A DNA stretch of 8,289 nt from Acidobacteriota bacterium (lineage in GTDB: Bacteria > Acidobacteriota > Terriglobia > Bryobacterales > Bryobacteraceae): the NCBI GenBank assembly GCA_023436715.1, contig JAEZIJ010000114.1, forward strand, positions 1 to 8,289. The letters are read 5' to 3'. Made by a program: the position numbers and the translations under genes. Shown piece by piece: positions 1 to 7,612 of the stretch. How positions within the stretch are numbered: the first letter of the stretch is position 1; the number at the start of each line of letters is the position of its first letter. Below the pieces are notes generated by a model. That model saw nothing but the letters and a program-made list of their open reading frames with translations. It had not been told where the DNA came from and searched no databases.

Positions 1-46
1 GGGAGGACGAGGCAACAAAGATGGCGAGTAGGCGGCGGGCGGCGAA

Positions 47-107
47 ATGTTTTTGGGCGCTAACTCCAGTCGCCCTACGGGCTCCTTCCATTAGCGCCCA
101 AAAACAT
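47..107. repeat. Perfect 17-bp inverted repeat with inner hairpin
   Basis: The arms ATGTTTTTGGGCGCTAA (47-63) and TTAGCGCCCAAAAACAT (91-107) are exact reverse complements around a 27-nt loop. The loop has its own small stem, GCCC (72-75) against GGGC (79-82). On either strand the GC-rich stem is followed by A residues, not T, so it does not fit an intrinsic terminator. A large cruciform with a second hairpin in its tip is more like a dispersed palindromic element (REP/MITE-like) or a recombination site. It is not a clear integron attC: the arms are perfect, without the extrahelical bases of attC sites. The repeat itself is certain; its nature is not. Confidence 0.85.
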
Positions 108-169
108 ACGGTGGTGGAAGGAGTAGAAGACCCCAGCATTCGTCAGCAGAAGTGGCAAAAGTGTTGACG

Positions 170-233
170 GATGCCGATCAGTGTTTCACACTGAGAGAGC
201 CCTGCGTCGCTTCGCTCCGCTCTGATCGGCATC
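170..233. repeat. Perfect 12-bp inverted repeat with inner hairpin
   Basis: GATGCCGATCAG (170-181) and CTGATCGGCATC (222-233) are exact reverse complements around a 40-nt loop. Inside the loop edge lies a second stem, GTGT (181-184) against ACAC (188-191), with loop TTC. The design resembles the repeat at 47-107: long perfect arms with a smaller hairpin in the tip. There is no T-run after either arm. It lies downstream of jetD, some 340 nt beyond its stop, in a stretch with no gene. It may be part of an insertion-sequence end, since the right arm runs straight into the degenerate direct repeat that follows. Confidence 0.8.
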
Positions 234-267
234 AGATCGGAATGAGTGATCGACATCGTTGGAATAC
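223..267. repeat. Degenerate tandem repeat, possible IS-end relic
   Basis: Two units share the pattern TGATCGrCATC, 3 to 5 nt, GGAAT: the first at 223-246 and the second at 247-267, with a period of 24 nt. The first unit is also the right arm of the inverted repeat at 170-233. Short repeats of this look, near the end of an element, recall the multiple terminal transposase-binding repeats of IS21-family elements. That assignment is from memory of the family, not shown here: no istA or istB reading frame is present. Confidence 0.35.
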
Positions 268-569
268 GCACTCGGTGCTGCCCGCCATCGGATTTCATTC
301 GGAAAAGAGGGAGTTTATCCCAATTGACGCCCCGGACGTCCACCGGCAGGCAGGCGGGGCTTGACAGGGCCTTCATAGCAGTGCGGTTGGCGTGGGCCTT
401 GCAGCCAATCTGCTTGGGCCTGGTTGGTTGGCGAAATAGACTCGATCGGATCTGGTCAGGAAACCGACTGGACGCCTCGTAGCCAGGGTAGGTGATGTGG
501 CACGCACAACCCGGAACCGCGGAATTGATACTTCCAGCGGCGCAGCGCTCGACCTGATCAGTCGGCGAT
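234..569. other. Gene-free stretch downstream of jetD
   Basis: Short open frames exist on both strands, but none has a convincing start, a ribosome binding site or recognisable protein sequence. The stretch looks like intergenic or decayed DNA between the end of the jet operon and the palindromes at the left edge. I see no tRNA or other structural RNA in it. Confidence 0.5.
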
Positions 570-576
570 TCAGGTC
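551..576 (-). terminator. Small hairpin across the jetD stop (weak terminator candidate)
   Basis: GACCTGA (551-557) and TCAGGTC (570-576) form a perfect 7-bp stem with a 12-nt loop. The jetD stop codon (570-572) lies inside the upstream arm of the transcript. No T-run follows in the direction of transcription, so this is at best a weak or Rho-assisted end. It could also be chance. Confidence 0.2.
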
Positions 577-1757
577 AGCACTGTTCGCAACGCTCGCATA
601 AGCCAGCCATACGGGATGCGTTCCTGTTCGAGTCTGAGATTTTCGCCCAAACGGCAGTACCTGAGATCGTCGTACAGAGTCTTCTCCGAAGGCGTAAGAT
701 GCGAGAGTTCGCGATCGTGATACTCCTGTTCGTGCACCCATAGCCGCCGGTGGTTCAGGAGGGTTTCACGGTCCATCAGGAAAGACTCGACATGCGGGAA
801 GGCGGCGCGCACGCGGTCGAGAATCGCGAATCCGTGTGTGTCGATATCACCCCAGTAATGTAACGGCTGATACCGGAGCCATCCAATGGCGGCGAGACGT
901 TCTACGCGGTAGCCGAGCCCGAATATGATCAGGCTATCCGGGACACTGGGGAAGGCTAGGCCATTGATTTCGTTTTCGGTGACGAAAACTCGCTTGACGG
1001 GCAGATTCAGGCGAGTACACTCGTCCATTGGAACCGTCAGGTCGGACAGGCCCAGGATGTAGAGACGGGAATCCAGCAACCGGAGGCGAATCAGAGGAGG
1101 CTTCGACTTCAGGCCATACCGTTGCTCGAAGGCCCCGGCCCCCCTCGCTTGCCAATCAATCGCCTCCTGTGGAAGCATTTCGTCCAGCAGCTCAGATATC
1201 AGGCCTCGACGAGTCTCGATGAACTTCGTATCGACACCTGGGATGTCAAGCTCGCGAATATATAAACCGCACCGCGGATGGCTGCGAAACCAGTTCAGAA
1301 CCGCCAGCACGCCTTCCCAGTCTCCGGCATTTTCGATTGCGACGATTGGCTTGCGGGCGATCCATCCGACCAACTCAGGGCAGCTCTTCCGAGTTTCTGC
1401 GAGCAGGAATCTGAAGCGCCCGGCTTCGCGCTCCATATTAATCAATTTAAGGGCATCATTCTCCGCCGGCACCACAATCCGCACGGGAACGCGATTACGG
1501 CCCAGGAGCCGATGATTGATTTCCATCCACTCGATCTCATAGCCGAATCCGCGGGTGGATCTGCTCGCATTCTCCAGTTCCTTGATCCAATTGCGGACGT
1601 CATCAAAGCGCTCGGAAAGCGATTTCGGGTCGGGCCGCCGCACGGCCAACGAAAGCGGGAAAAGGTTTTCGCCGCGGAGCGGGGCTGCCAGCAATCGTCC
1701 ACTGGACCAACAGCGCTGAAGCTGTCGTTTGATGTCCGCCGCCGTTGTCCACTCCAT
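570..1757 (-). CDS. jetD: Wadjet type I nuclease subunit JetD (DUF3322 + DUF2220)
   Basis: This 395-residue protein is the nuclease of the Wadjet complex. In characterised systems JetD cuts small circular DNA after the JetABC motor has extruded it. The N-terminal part (about residues 1-190) matches the DUF3322 arm, and the C-terminal part (about 215-390) the DUF2220 domain, a Toprim fold related to topoisomerase VI A. Toprim residues are visible: the acidic TENE motif at 260-263 (E261 the likely catalytic Glu), then HYWGDIDTHGF at 300-310 with D304 and D306 as the metal-binding DxD pair. The tail RLEQERIPYGWL (375-386) is also typical of the family. The ATG lies 3 nt after the jetC stop, with a purine-rich GAGG/GGGG stretch about 10-20 nt upstream inside jetC, so the two are coupled. 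The frame is full length and unbroken. Family and role are firm by motif and context; activity is inferred. Confidence 0.93.
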   Translation of the reverse strand: MEWTTAADIKRQLQRCWSSGRLLAAPLRGENLFPLSLAVRRPDPKSLSERFDDVRNWIKELENASRSTRGFGYEIEWMEINHRLLGRNRVPVRIVVPAENDALKLINMEREAGRFRFLLAETRKSCPELVGWIARKPIVAIENAGDWEGVLAVLNWFRSHPRCGLYIRELDIPGVDTKFIETRRGLISELLDEMLPQEAIDWQARGAGAFEQRYGLKSKPPLIRLRLLDSRLYILGLSDLTVPMDECTRLNLPVKRVFVTENEINGLAFPSVPDSLIIFGLGYRVERLAAIGWLRYQPLHYWGDIDTHGFAILDRVRAAFPHVESFLMDRETLLNHRRLWVHEQEYHDRELSHLTPSEKTLYDDLRYCRLGENLRLEQERIPYGWLMRALRTVLT

Positions 1758-1760
1758 TGA

Positions 1761-4700
1761 TCAAAGGCCCCGCGCCTCGCGCTCGGCCCGATACTCCTCA
1801 ATCGTCAGATTTCTAAGCATTGAAATTCTTCCGTCATCCGTGTGCACAAAGCCCACGCTCGATACATGCGGCTCGATAATATGGATCTTCTGCATCGGCG
1901 TGACGATAAGAAGTTGAAGGTCCAGGCGCCTGAAGAGCTCGAGTCCGTACCGGGCCGACTCGTCCGATCCGCGCCCGAATGCCTCATCGATTGTTACAAA
2001 ACGGAAGGATCGCGAGTTCGTTCCGCTCCGATCCAGTCCGAACTGATATGCAAGGCTAGCAGCGAGGACGGTGTAGGCCAGCTTTTCCTTCTGGCCGCCG
2101 GACTTGCCGCCGGAATCCGTGTAGTGCTCGAACTCGCTATCGTCCTCCCGCCAGCGCTCGGAAGCTGAAAAAGTGAACCACTGACGCACGTCAGCAACTT
2201 TGCGCGTCCATCGACGGTCGTGTTCCACGGTCCCATCGCGTCCACGAAAGCGCTCGATGATTCGCTTCACCTCGAGGAATTTTGCCTCGGAATACTCTTC
2301 GTCTTCCGATCCGGTCAGCGAGCCCTCAGTGCACGCACGAAGATCGTGCTGGAAGTCGCGGACCTCGACGTCGGTCGTAGGTTCGGCTTCCACCGTGATA
2401 TACCGCCCCGGGTTGTAGTCGATCTGGCGCAAGGATTCGTTGATGGTGTCGATCCGCTCGCGAATGGTCTCCCGCTCGCGGTTGAGCTGCGACTGGAAAT
2501 TGGCCACCTCGCGGATAGTGTTCTCATTGAGGAGCTGCTTGAATCGGGCCTCAAACCGCGGGAGGTCGTCGGACCGGAGTGCGTTCAACATCTCCCGGTA
2601 CTCCGTGGCCGCATCAACGCTCGCGTCCACCTCCTGGGTTTCGAGTGGGTATGCGTTGCGGTATGACTGCATTGCCGAAACTATCCGCTCGCGAAGCCTC
2701 GCTAGCTTCTTATCTTCCGCATCAATCCTTGCTTGCACCGATTCGCGAAAATCCTTTTCGCGGCTATCGCAGGATTCAATCGTGAGGTTGTACTCGCCGA
2801 AAAGTTCGGTACTCAGTTTTCCGAGTAAATCGAAATAGCTACTTGAGCTCTCCGGAGCGGCGGAAAGCAGGGCTTCGCACTCGGCGAGCTGCTTGAGACA
2901 CTGCTCCCGCCTTTCTTCCGCGCGGGTTTTCTCGTCCCGCTCCCTGTCCGAGCGGTCCACGGTGGTTTTCAGTTTGGCTTCAAGTTCAGACAACTGCCGC
3001 TCAAGAGTGCGCAGAGTATCCGATTCCCGCTCCAGCGCTTCGCGCTCCCGTTCGAGCCTCTCGATCTCCGCTGCCAGCGGCTGCCACGCAAGGTCGCGGA
3101 AACTATCAAACATGGCAAGCTGCTTCAAATTCCCGACGCGATCCCGTAGATCCTTGCTGAGATTGGCCAGGTTCTGCACCTCGTCACTGCCTAATTTCAG
3201 CCGGTTCTCGAGTTCATACGCCCGCTTCTTAAGGACGGCAATTTTGTTTTCGTTCGTCCAGCCGAGCACGAAACGTGAGCGGTCGTCGATGCGGTAGCGG
3301 TCGTCCTTCTCGTGGCGCTCGCCACCCCCCTTTATTTGCCCCGCGCGAGTTATCGCTTTGGGCTCCCTCCGGAACTGATCGAGCGAATTACAGCAGATGT
3401 AGCTGAACCGCCGCAGCAACTCGGCCTCCAACCAGATGTAGAAGGGCGAGTCCGCCTTGATCTCGATCTTGCGAACGAGCGAAGCCGGCGGCATGTCGGA
3501 ATCGGGAGCCGGCTTTTGTTCGCGGACGCGGAAATATACCAATCGGCCGCCGAGATGCGTTCGGTCAACCCAGTCCGCAACCGTCGAGTAGTGCGCGTCA
3601 TGTACCAGGAGTGAAAGAGCGAAATTGTGTAGCACGCGCTCGATGGCGCCCTCCCAATCGTTCTGTTCGGACCGGACCTGCACCAATTCGCCCGCAAAGG
3701 GTAACGTTTGGGGCTTTAGACCCGTTGCCTGGCACAGCCCTTCCCGAAGTTCGAGCATTCCCCGGGGTATGTTGGAGCGACGGTTGTGAAGGGACCGCAA
3801 CTCGGCATCCAACTCGTCGTGTTGATCCCGCAAGCTCCGCAATGCCACAGTCGCTTCGGTTAGGGAATTTTGGATATCAGCCTGAGCCGTTTCCGCCAAG
3901 CTCTGTTTTTCGCGAATAACGCGCTGGTTCGAGGCGAACGCTTCTTCGTCGCTGGGTGATCGGAGGTCGACTGCACGCGCCAGTTTGCTGTAGGACTCAG
4001 CGCGCCGCATGCGCCTCTCTTTCTCAGTCTGATTCAGGGCAATCTCGCGCTTAATTCTTTCGATGCGCTCGCCTCCATTTCGCGCGATCGCCTCCTTGAT
4101 GTCGTCGCGCTCGCGGCGCTCGCTGTCTAGCGTTTCGGCCAGCCGATCCATGCGTGCTGTGTGCTTGTCGATTTCGGCATCAAGCTGGCTGGAGCGTTTC
4201 TGCAGGAGCACCCGCTTGCGGGAGGCGAACCAAGCACGCAAGGCGTCGCGGCCGCCACGCAGTTGCTCGACTCGGGCAACCGCTGCGGACCACTCATCGC
4301 AATCCGAAATCAGCGGCGTGAGCCGCCCGATCTGATCCTTCGCCCTGAGCACGGCCTCGTGCGCACGGGTGAGGTCGTCGAAGTGACTCATCAGTGCGGC
4401 TATGCGGGCTTCCACCGGGAACGGCTCCAGCATGTGGTCGCGGACGAAGTCCGTCAGATTGCCGACCGCCTTCATTGAGACGGTCTGGTTGAACAAGTCC
4501 ATCGCTTGCTCGTTTTCAATGCCGAAGCGGTGCCGATAAGCGGCGCCATACGGTGGGAAGCTGTCGTATATCTCGGCACCCACAGTCGCGCGCAAGCGTC
4601 GGCGGAGGCTGTGGATATCATCGCCGAACCCAGCGAAATCCTCGGCGACTGAGAGCGGCCCGTCCGAGATCACATAAAAGCGAGCCGGTTGCCCTTGCAC

Positions 4701-5150
4701 ATCCTTGATCCAGAATACCTGGGCAAGCGTAACGCACTGGTCAAGCTCTTGATTCGAGAACCTGCCAAGGATTACCGAGTAGCTGTTCTGATCTCGCAGC
4801 GCTACGGGCCTAGTAGAGGAGCCGGAGTCTCCGCGCTCCGATTTGAAATATCCGAAAAAGTACGATCGCGGGCTGCGCTCGCGCGCATCGGCGCCTGCGG
4901 CCTTGTTGTACGTGAGCTTCTGGTATGGAACGAGGAGGGTTGCGATCGCATCGACGAAGGTCGATTTTCCGGAGCCGATCTCGCCAGTGAGCAGAGCGTT
5001 TGCACCGCTCAGGGTCAAGCCCCAAACGTGCTTATGGAAAGTGCCCCAGTTCAACACTTCAAAGCGGTCGAGTCGAAAGCCCGCGTGCCTGTTGGCGCGG
5101 CCCACGTCTAGCGGACCCGGTTCGAACGTCAGGAACTCAGCGTTCGTCAC
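1761..5150 (-). CDS. jetC: Wadjet type I SMC-like ATPase JetC
   Basis: This is the motor of the complex, an SMC/MukB/SbcC-like ATPase that dimerises and extrudes DNA. Numbering from the GTG at 5150 gives 1129 residues. The N-terminal ATPase half has Walker A GEIGSGKS at 56-63 (K62, S63). A long charged coiled coil follows (about 265-480), then a globular hinge-like domain (about 478-636), a second coiled coil (about 640-900), and the C-terminal half with signature KSGGQKEKL (1016-1024) and Walker B FVTIDEAF (1051-1058; D1055 and catalytic E1056). The frame stays open up to an ATG at 5237, which would add 29 residues. I prefer GTG 5150: those residues precede the conserved start and would overlap jetB by 101 nt, whereas GTG overlaps it by 14 nt and has GAGAGG just upstream. 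All ATPase motifs are intact. Low-complexity Glu/Arg-rich coils make distant similarity to other SMC-like proteins expected. Confidence 0.94.
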   Translation of the reverse strand: MTNAEFLTFEPGPLDVGRANRHAGFRLDRFEVLNWGTFHKHVWGLTLSGANALLTGEIGSGKSTFVDAIATLLVPYQKLTYNKAAGADARERSPRSYFFGYFKSERGDSGSSTRPVALRDQNSYSVILGRFSNQELDQCVTLAQVFWIKDVQGQPARFYVISDGPLSVAEDFAGFGDDIHSLRRRLRATVGAEIYDSFPPYGAAYRHRFGIENEQAMDLFNQTVSMKAVGNLTDFVRDHMLEPFPVEARIAALMSHFDDLTRAHEAVLRAKDQIGRLTPLISDCDEWSAAVARVEQLRGGRDALRAWFASRKRVLLQKRSSQLDAEIDKHTARMDRLAETLDSERRERDDIKEAIARNGGERIERIKREIALNQTEKERRMRRAESYSKLARAVDLRSPSDEEAFASNQRVIREKQSLAETAQADIQNSLTEATVALRSLRDQHDELDAELRSLHNRRSNIPRGMLELREGLCQATGLKPQTLPFAGELVQVRSEQNDWEGAIERVLHNFALSLLVHDAHYSTVADWVDRTHLGGRLVYFRVREQKPAPDSDMPPASLVRKIEIKADSPFYIWLEAELLRRFSYICCNSLDQFRREPKAITRAGQIKGGGERHEKDDRYRIDDRSRFVLGWTNENKIAVLKKRAYELENRLKLGSDEVQNLANLSKDLRDRVGNLKQLAMFDSFRDLAWQPLAAEIERLEREREALERESDTLRTLERQLSELEAKLKTTVDRSDRERDEKTRAEERREQCLKQLAECEALLSAAPESSSSYFDLLGKLSTELFGEYNLTIESCDSREKDFRESVQARIDAEDKKLARLRERIVSAMQSYRNAYPLETQEVDASVDAATEYREMLNALRSDDLPRFEARFKQLLNENTIREVANFQSQLNRERETIRERIDTINESLRQIDYNPGRYITVEAEPTTDVEVRDFQHDLRACTEGSLTGSEDEEYSEAKFLEVKRIIERFRGRDGTVEHDRRWTRKVADVRQWFTFSASERWREDDSEFEHYTDSGGKSGGQKEKLAYTVLAASLAYQFGLDRSGTNSRSFRFVTIDEAFGRGSDESARYGLELFRRLDLQLLIVTPMQKIHIIEPHVSSVGFVHTDDGRISMLRNLTIEEYRAEREARGL

Positions 5151-5763
5151 CGGGCCTCTCTTCTCCGCCGGCGTCAGCGCGGGCGCAATCGCGGTATTCC
5201 GCAAGCCTCTGACTGAACTCGCCGAGCCATTGGGCATCTACGAAAGTCTTGAGGATGCGGCGAACCTCAAACCTGTCTTCTTGGCCGCGCAAGCGATGCA
5301 GGAAACCCATGTCAATGATCTTTTTAACGTCCGAATCAATGCGCTCAACTTGCCGGGCTTCGTTAGCGCTTTCCCTCAGGAAGAGGCGAACGAGTTCGAA
5401 AATGTCCTCCTTGCCGAGAATGAGGCGTGTATCGCCACTGATGGCATCAAATTCGGCGAGTTTCTTGCGCAGCAGCGCAAGCAGGAGACTCACAGAGTAC
5501 CCGAGCTGCCGACGCGGCACTAGCCGCGGCAATTCCGGCTCTCCGCCGGAAGAAGGGCGTTGCCGCAGGTAGGCATAGCCTTCGGCCTCGTCGAGGATCA
5601 ACTCGAGGCCGATGACGGCGATGTACTCGCGCACACGCGCCTGGAGTTCGACTAAAGATTGCCAGCGTGTCGGATCGTCATCTCGATATGTCACGCCTTT
5701 CATCAGAGCGACGACGACCTGGGATAGGTTATCGGACATCGCATTCTTTTCCGTCGCGGTCAT
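5137..5763 (-). CDS. jetB: Wadjet type I KITE subunit JetB (DUF4194)
   Basis: JetB is the small winged-helix (KITE, MukE-like) protein that sits on the JetA kleisin and helps bind DNA. It has 208 residues from the ATG at 5763, the usual size. DUF4194 hallmarks are visible: GYAYLRQRP at about 62-70, the helix RRQLGYSVSLLLALLRKKL at about 84-102, and VKKIIDMGFL at about 146-155 followed by a typical charged hairpin (HRLRGQEDRFEVR). The start overlaps the jetA stop as ATGA, a classic coupling signal. The open frame reaches a TTG at 5775, and a second ATG at 5739 has a somewhat better spaced GGAAAAG upstream (200 residues), so the exact start is uncertain by a few codons. The C-terminal tail is acidic and Gly-rich and overlaps the jetC start. 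Confidence 0.9.
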   Translation of the reverse strand: MTATEKNAMSDNLSQVVVALMKGVTYRDDDPTRWQSLVELQARVREYIAVIGLELILDEAEGYAYLRQRPSSGGEPELPRLVPRRQLGYSVSLLLALLRKKLAEFDAISGDTRLILGKEDIFELVRLFLRESANEARQVERIDSDVKKIIDMGFLHRLRGQEDRFEVRRILKTFVDAQWLGEFSQRLAEYRDCARADAGGEERPGDER

Positions 5764-7229
5764 AAGCTGCCGCAATCAGCTCCCGATTGCACGCGCTGGC
5801 TGAAAATCACCAGCGGCAGGGTCGCCCGGCGCTCGATCCCCGCACTATCCATCCAGGAAAGAGTTTGCTTCGAACGATCGTCTATTACTGCGCTGCGGCT
5901 TTCGGCCGCGAGGGATAGGTAGGCGATCAGCTCAGCCAAGCCTTGCTGCAGCGGGCAGGCCTCCAAAAGGTCCGCGAGAGATATCTGATCGCGCGTTTGC
6001 AGCGCCCGCCGGATGTAGGACTTGAGGCGCGACTTGTCCACATAAACTTGTTCAAACAGGCAGTCGGCGTCGCCGCCCTGATCGCCTTCAGCCACCGTGT
6101 CCTGTGCGAGTTTGGGTTTAAACGGGGGACTAAACAGAGGTCGATCCATCGCGAGATTCACAGTGGGAGCCGGCTCATCCAACTCCATGAAAACACCGGC
6201 CGGAGGTTCGCTCCGAATCACAATCGCGCACTGCTCGATGTCTCGGATCAATTGCATGATACGCCGGTTCTCGAGCCAGGCCTGATCGTCCAGATAGCGG
6301 CGCAGCTCCTCGGACAGGCGAGCAACCGTCCGCTGAGCGACCTCACCTGCTTCGAGCCAGTCATAGTGAATGCGCAGGATGCGACGATCCGGAGCGAGTT
6401 CCTTCACGGGTGCGAGGCTAAAGACAGCCTGGAGCAAACACGACAGCTCTTCCTGGCGTGCTGGCGACATCAGAAAATCCCAGAACGCACGGAAGCTCTT
6501 CCCCTGATCGGAGTCGGCAATTGCCTCGCGCTGGCCTAAGATGTCCTCGAGCAGTGCGCCCTTGCCTCCTTCCCAGGTGGCAATTCGTTCCCGGACGGAG
6601 CGATCCAGCGTGCGGAAGTTCTGCTCGACTTGCCGGAAATCCGACAGGAGGGCTCGAGCCGTTGAGGCCAGCTGCAGGAATCGCTCTTTCACCTGAGTCG
6701 GTTCCATCAAGGGAATTTGTCCGTTTGAGATCCGCTCGATCTCGGCAGCGATTTGGGCTTGGCGCTTTTCGAGCTCGGCGATGCGGGCGCTCGGATTGAG
6801 CTGAGTTTTTTCGGCAATTTCGCGCAACAGGGCAAACACGGTAAGAAGGCGGGATTCGGTACCAACAAACTCCCGCTGCTCGAGGCTCTCCAGCCAAACT
6901 ATGGCCCTCTCGGCGGCTGGTGTGATGTCATAGTGTGGCTCATCGTTAGCCGGCACGTAATATTTTCTCAGCCAGCCGTGATCATCCGACGCCCAATCCT
7001 GAAGATACTGATCCGCGGCTTTGGGAAAAGTCTCTTCGCCGAACCGTTCTCGAAGGCCGTAAAGATAATCGGACAGCTTGGACACGAGGTCCTGTTCGGG
7101 CAGGGTGCGAAAATTCGGCTGAACGAAACTCTTGTAGAGGAAACTGACGATCAGTGGTGAATGGGCCGCAGTGAGCAAGCGCCAACCGGGATGCGCGCGC
7201 CGCAGTGTTTCGAGCGTCCGGTAGTCCAT
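5760..7229 (-). CDS. jetA: Wadjet type I kleisin subunit JetA (DUF3375)
   Basis: JetA is the MukF-like kleisin that bridges the two JetC heads and carries JetB. The 489-residue length is normal for DUF3375. The N-terminal winged-helix part starts with a typical HPGWRLLTAAHSPLI stretch (13-27), followed by helical segments; a charged helix at about 140-170 may be coiled. The family signature SDQGKSFRAFWDFLMSP lies at 240-256. An acidic, Gly-rich linker (about 376-390) leads into a C-terminal winged helix (about 395-480), as expected for a kleisin that binds an ATPase head. It is the first gene of the operon. The ATG at 7229 has no strong Shine-Dalgarno sequence: upstream is GAATTCGGTTTTCGCC. 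The start is still supported because the protein begins as the family does. Its stop overlaps jetB. Confidence 0.93.
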   Translation of the reverse strand: MDYRTLETLRRAHPGWRLLTAAHSPLIVSFLYKSFVQPNFRTLPEQDLVSKLSDYLYGLRERFGEETFPKAADQYLQDWASDDHGWLRKYYVPANDEPHYDITPAAERAIVWLESLEQREFVGTESRLLTVFALLREIAEKTQLNPSARIAELEKRQAQIAAEIERISNGQIPLMEPTQVKERFLQLASTARALLSDFRQVEQNFRTLDRSVRERIATWEGGKGALLEDILGQREAIADSDQGKSFRAFWDFLMSPARQEELSCLLQAVFSLAPVKELAPDRRILRIHYDWLEAGEVAQRTVARLSEELRRYLDDQAWLENRRIMQLIRDIEQCAIVIRSEPPAGVFMELDEPAPTVNLAMDRPLFSPPFKPKLAQDTVAEGDQGGDADCLFEQVYVDKSRLKSYIRRALQTRDQISLADLLEACPLQQGLAELIAYLSLAAESRSAVIDDRSKQTLSWMDSAGIERRATLPLVIFSQRVQSGADCGSL

Positions 7230-7241
7230 GGCGAAAACCGA

Positions 7242-7247
7242 ATTCTA
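7242..7247 (-). promoter_or_regulatory. jetA: Possible -10 box of the jet operon
   Basis: On the minus strand TAGAAT (+ strand ATTCTA) lies 12 nt before the jetA ATG, in the sequence GATGATAGAATTC. It resembles a sigma-70 -10 box. No good -35 is seen at the usual distance, and transcription from here would leave a leader of only about 5 nt. That would fit the lack of a Shine-Dalgarno sequence (nearly leaderless mRNA), but the match could be chance. An 8-bp palindrome GGAGCTCC at 7268-7275 lies upstream and could be an operator. Confidence 0.2.
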
Positions 7248-7299
7248 TCATCGCGCTCAGTCGGCCGGGAGCTCCGGTGAGCAAGCTGCATCTGAATCA

Positions 7300-7612
7300 T
7301 GGTTATGTCTGCCCCCCGATATTGGCGCGGTTGTGGTGTGGCTCCCGTCGAAGCCGTGGCGGAACACCGTAACCCCGATGTCCGGTTCATCGCACACGAC
7401 CGCTGGATACCGAGTGCGTCTGGGCGCTCCACGATCAGCTCTCCCCGGCATGCGGGACCAAAAATCACTGTTGATCGCCTCACGGCGGTGCGGATTTGTT
7501 CCACAGTTCTCGTGATCGAGGTCCAAGGGGCGTCCACCGGCACAAAAGCCACCTTCAAGAGGTTCTGCGTTCGAACCGCGATTTCCGTAATAGCGTGGTT
7601 GCGCCCTCACTG
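7300..7612 (-). pseudogene. Possible decayed gene before jetA, unassigned
   Basis: On the minus strand one frame, open from a stop at 7607-7609, reads NLLKVAFVPVDAPWTSITRT and then about 35 more protein-like residues to GELIVER. After that the protein-like look moves to another frame, which reads AVVCDEPDIGVTVFRHGF. Read together across a frame change near 7400-7430, this faintly resembles TIR-like or deoxyribosyltransferase-like domains (a FVPxD start, then a CDxxDxNPNVFYELG-like motif). No intact start, binding site or continuous frame supports a working gene. The likeness is by eye, and chance open frames are common in GC-rich DNA. Confidence 0.2.

Noticed and set aside
47..107. Integron attC site
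   Set aside because: The arms are perfectly complementary without extrahelical bases and lack clean GTTRRRY/RYYYAAC core sites; no integrase or cassette is visible.
47..107. Intrinsic terminator for the jet operon
   Set aside because: The stem is followed by A residues on both strands, and it lies over 450 nt beyond jetD.
2893..3297. Plus-strand Ser/Arg-rich open frame opposite jetC
   Set aside because: It is the antisense shadow of the jetC coiled coil; its Ser/Arg repeats come from reading Glu/Arg codons backward.
4843..5523. 226-residue plus-strand open frame opposite the jetB-jetC junction
   Set aside because: It overlaps conserved minus-strand coding of jetB and the JetC Walker A region; no family resemblance and no binding site.
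5943..6539. 198-residue plus-strand open frame opposite jetA
   Set aside because: Antisense to a well-supported DUF3375 protein; nothing recognisable in it.
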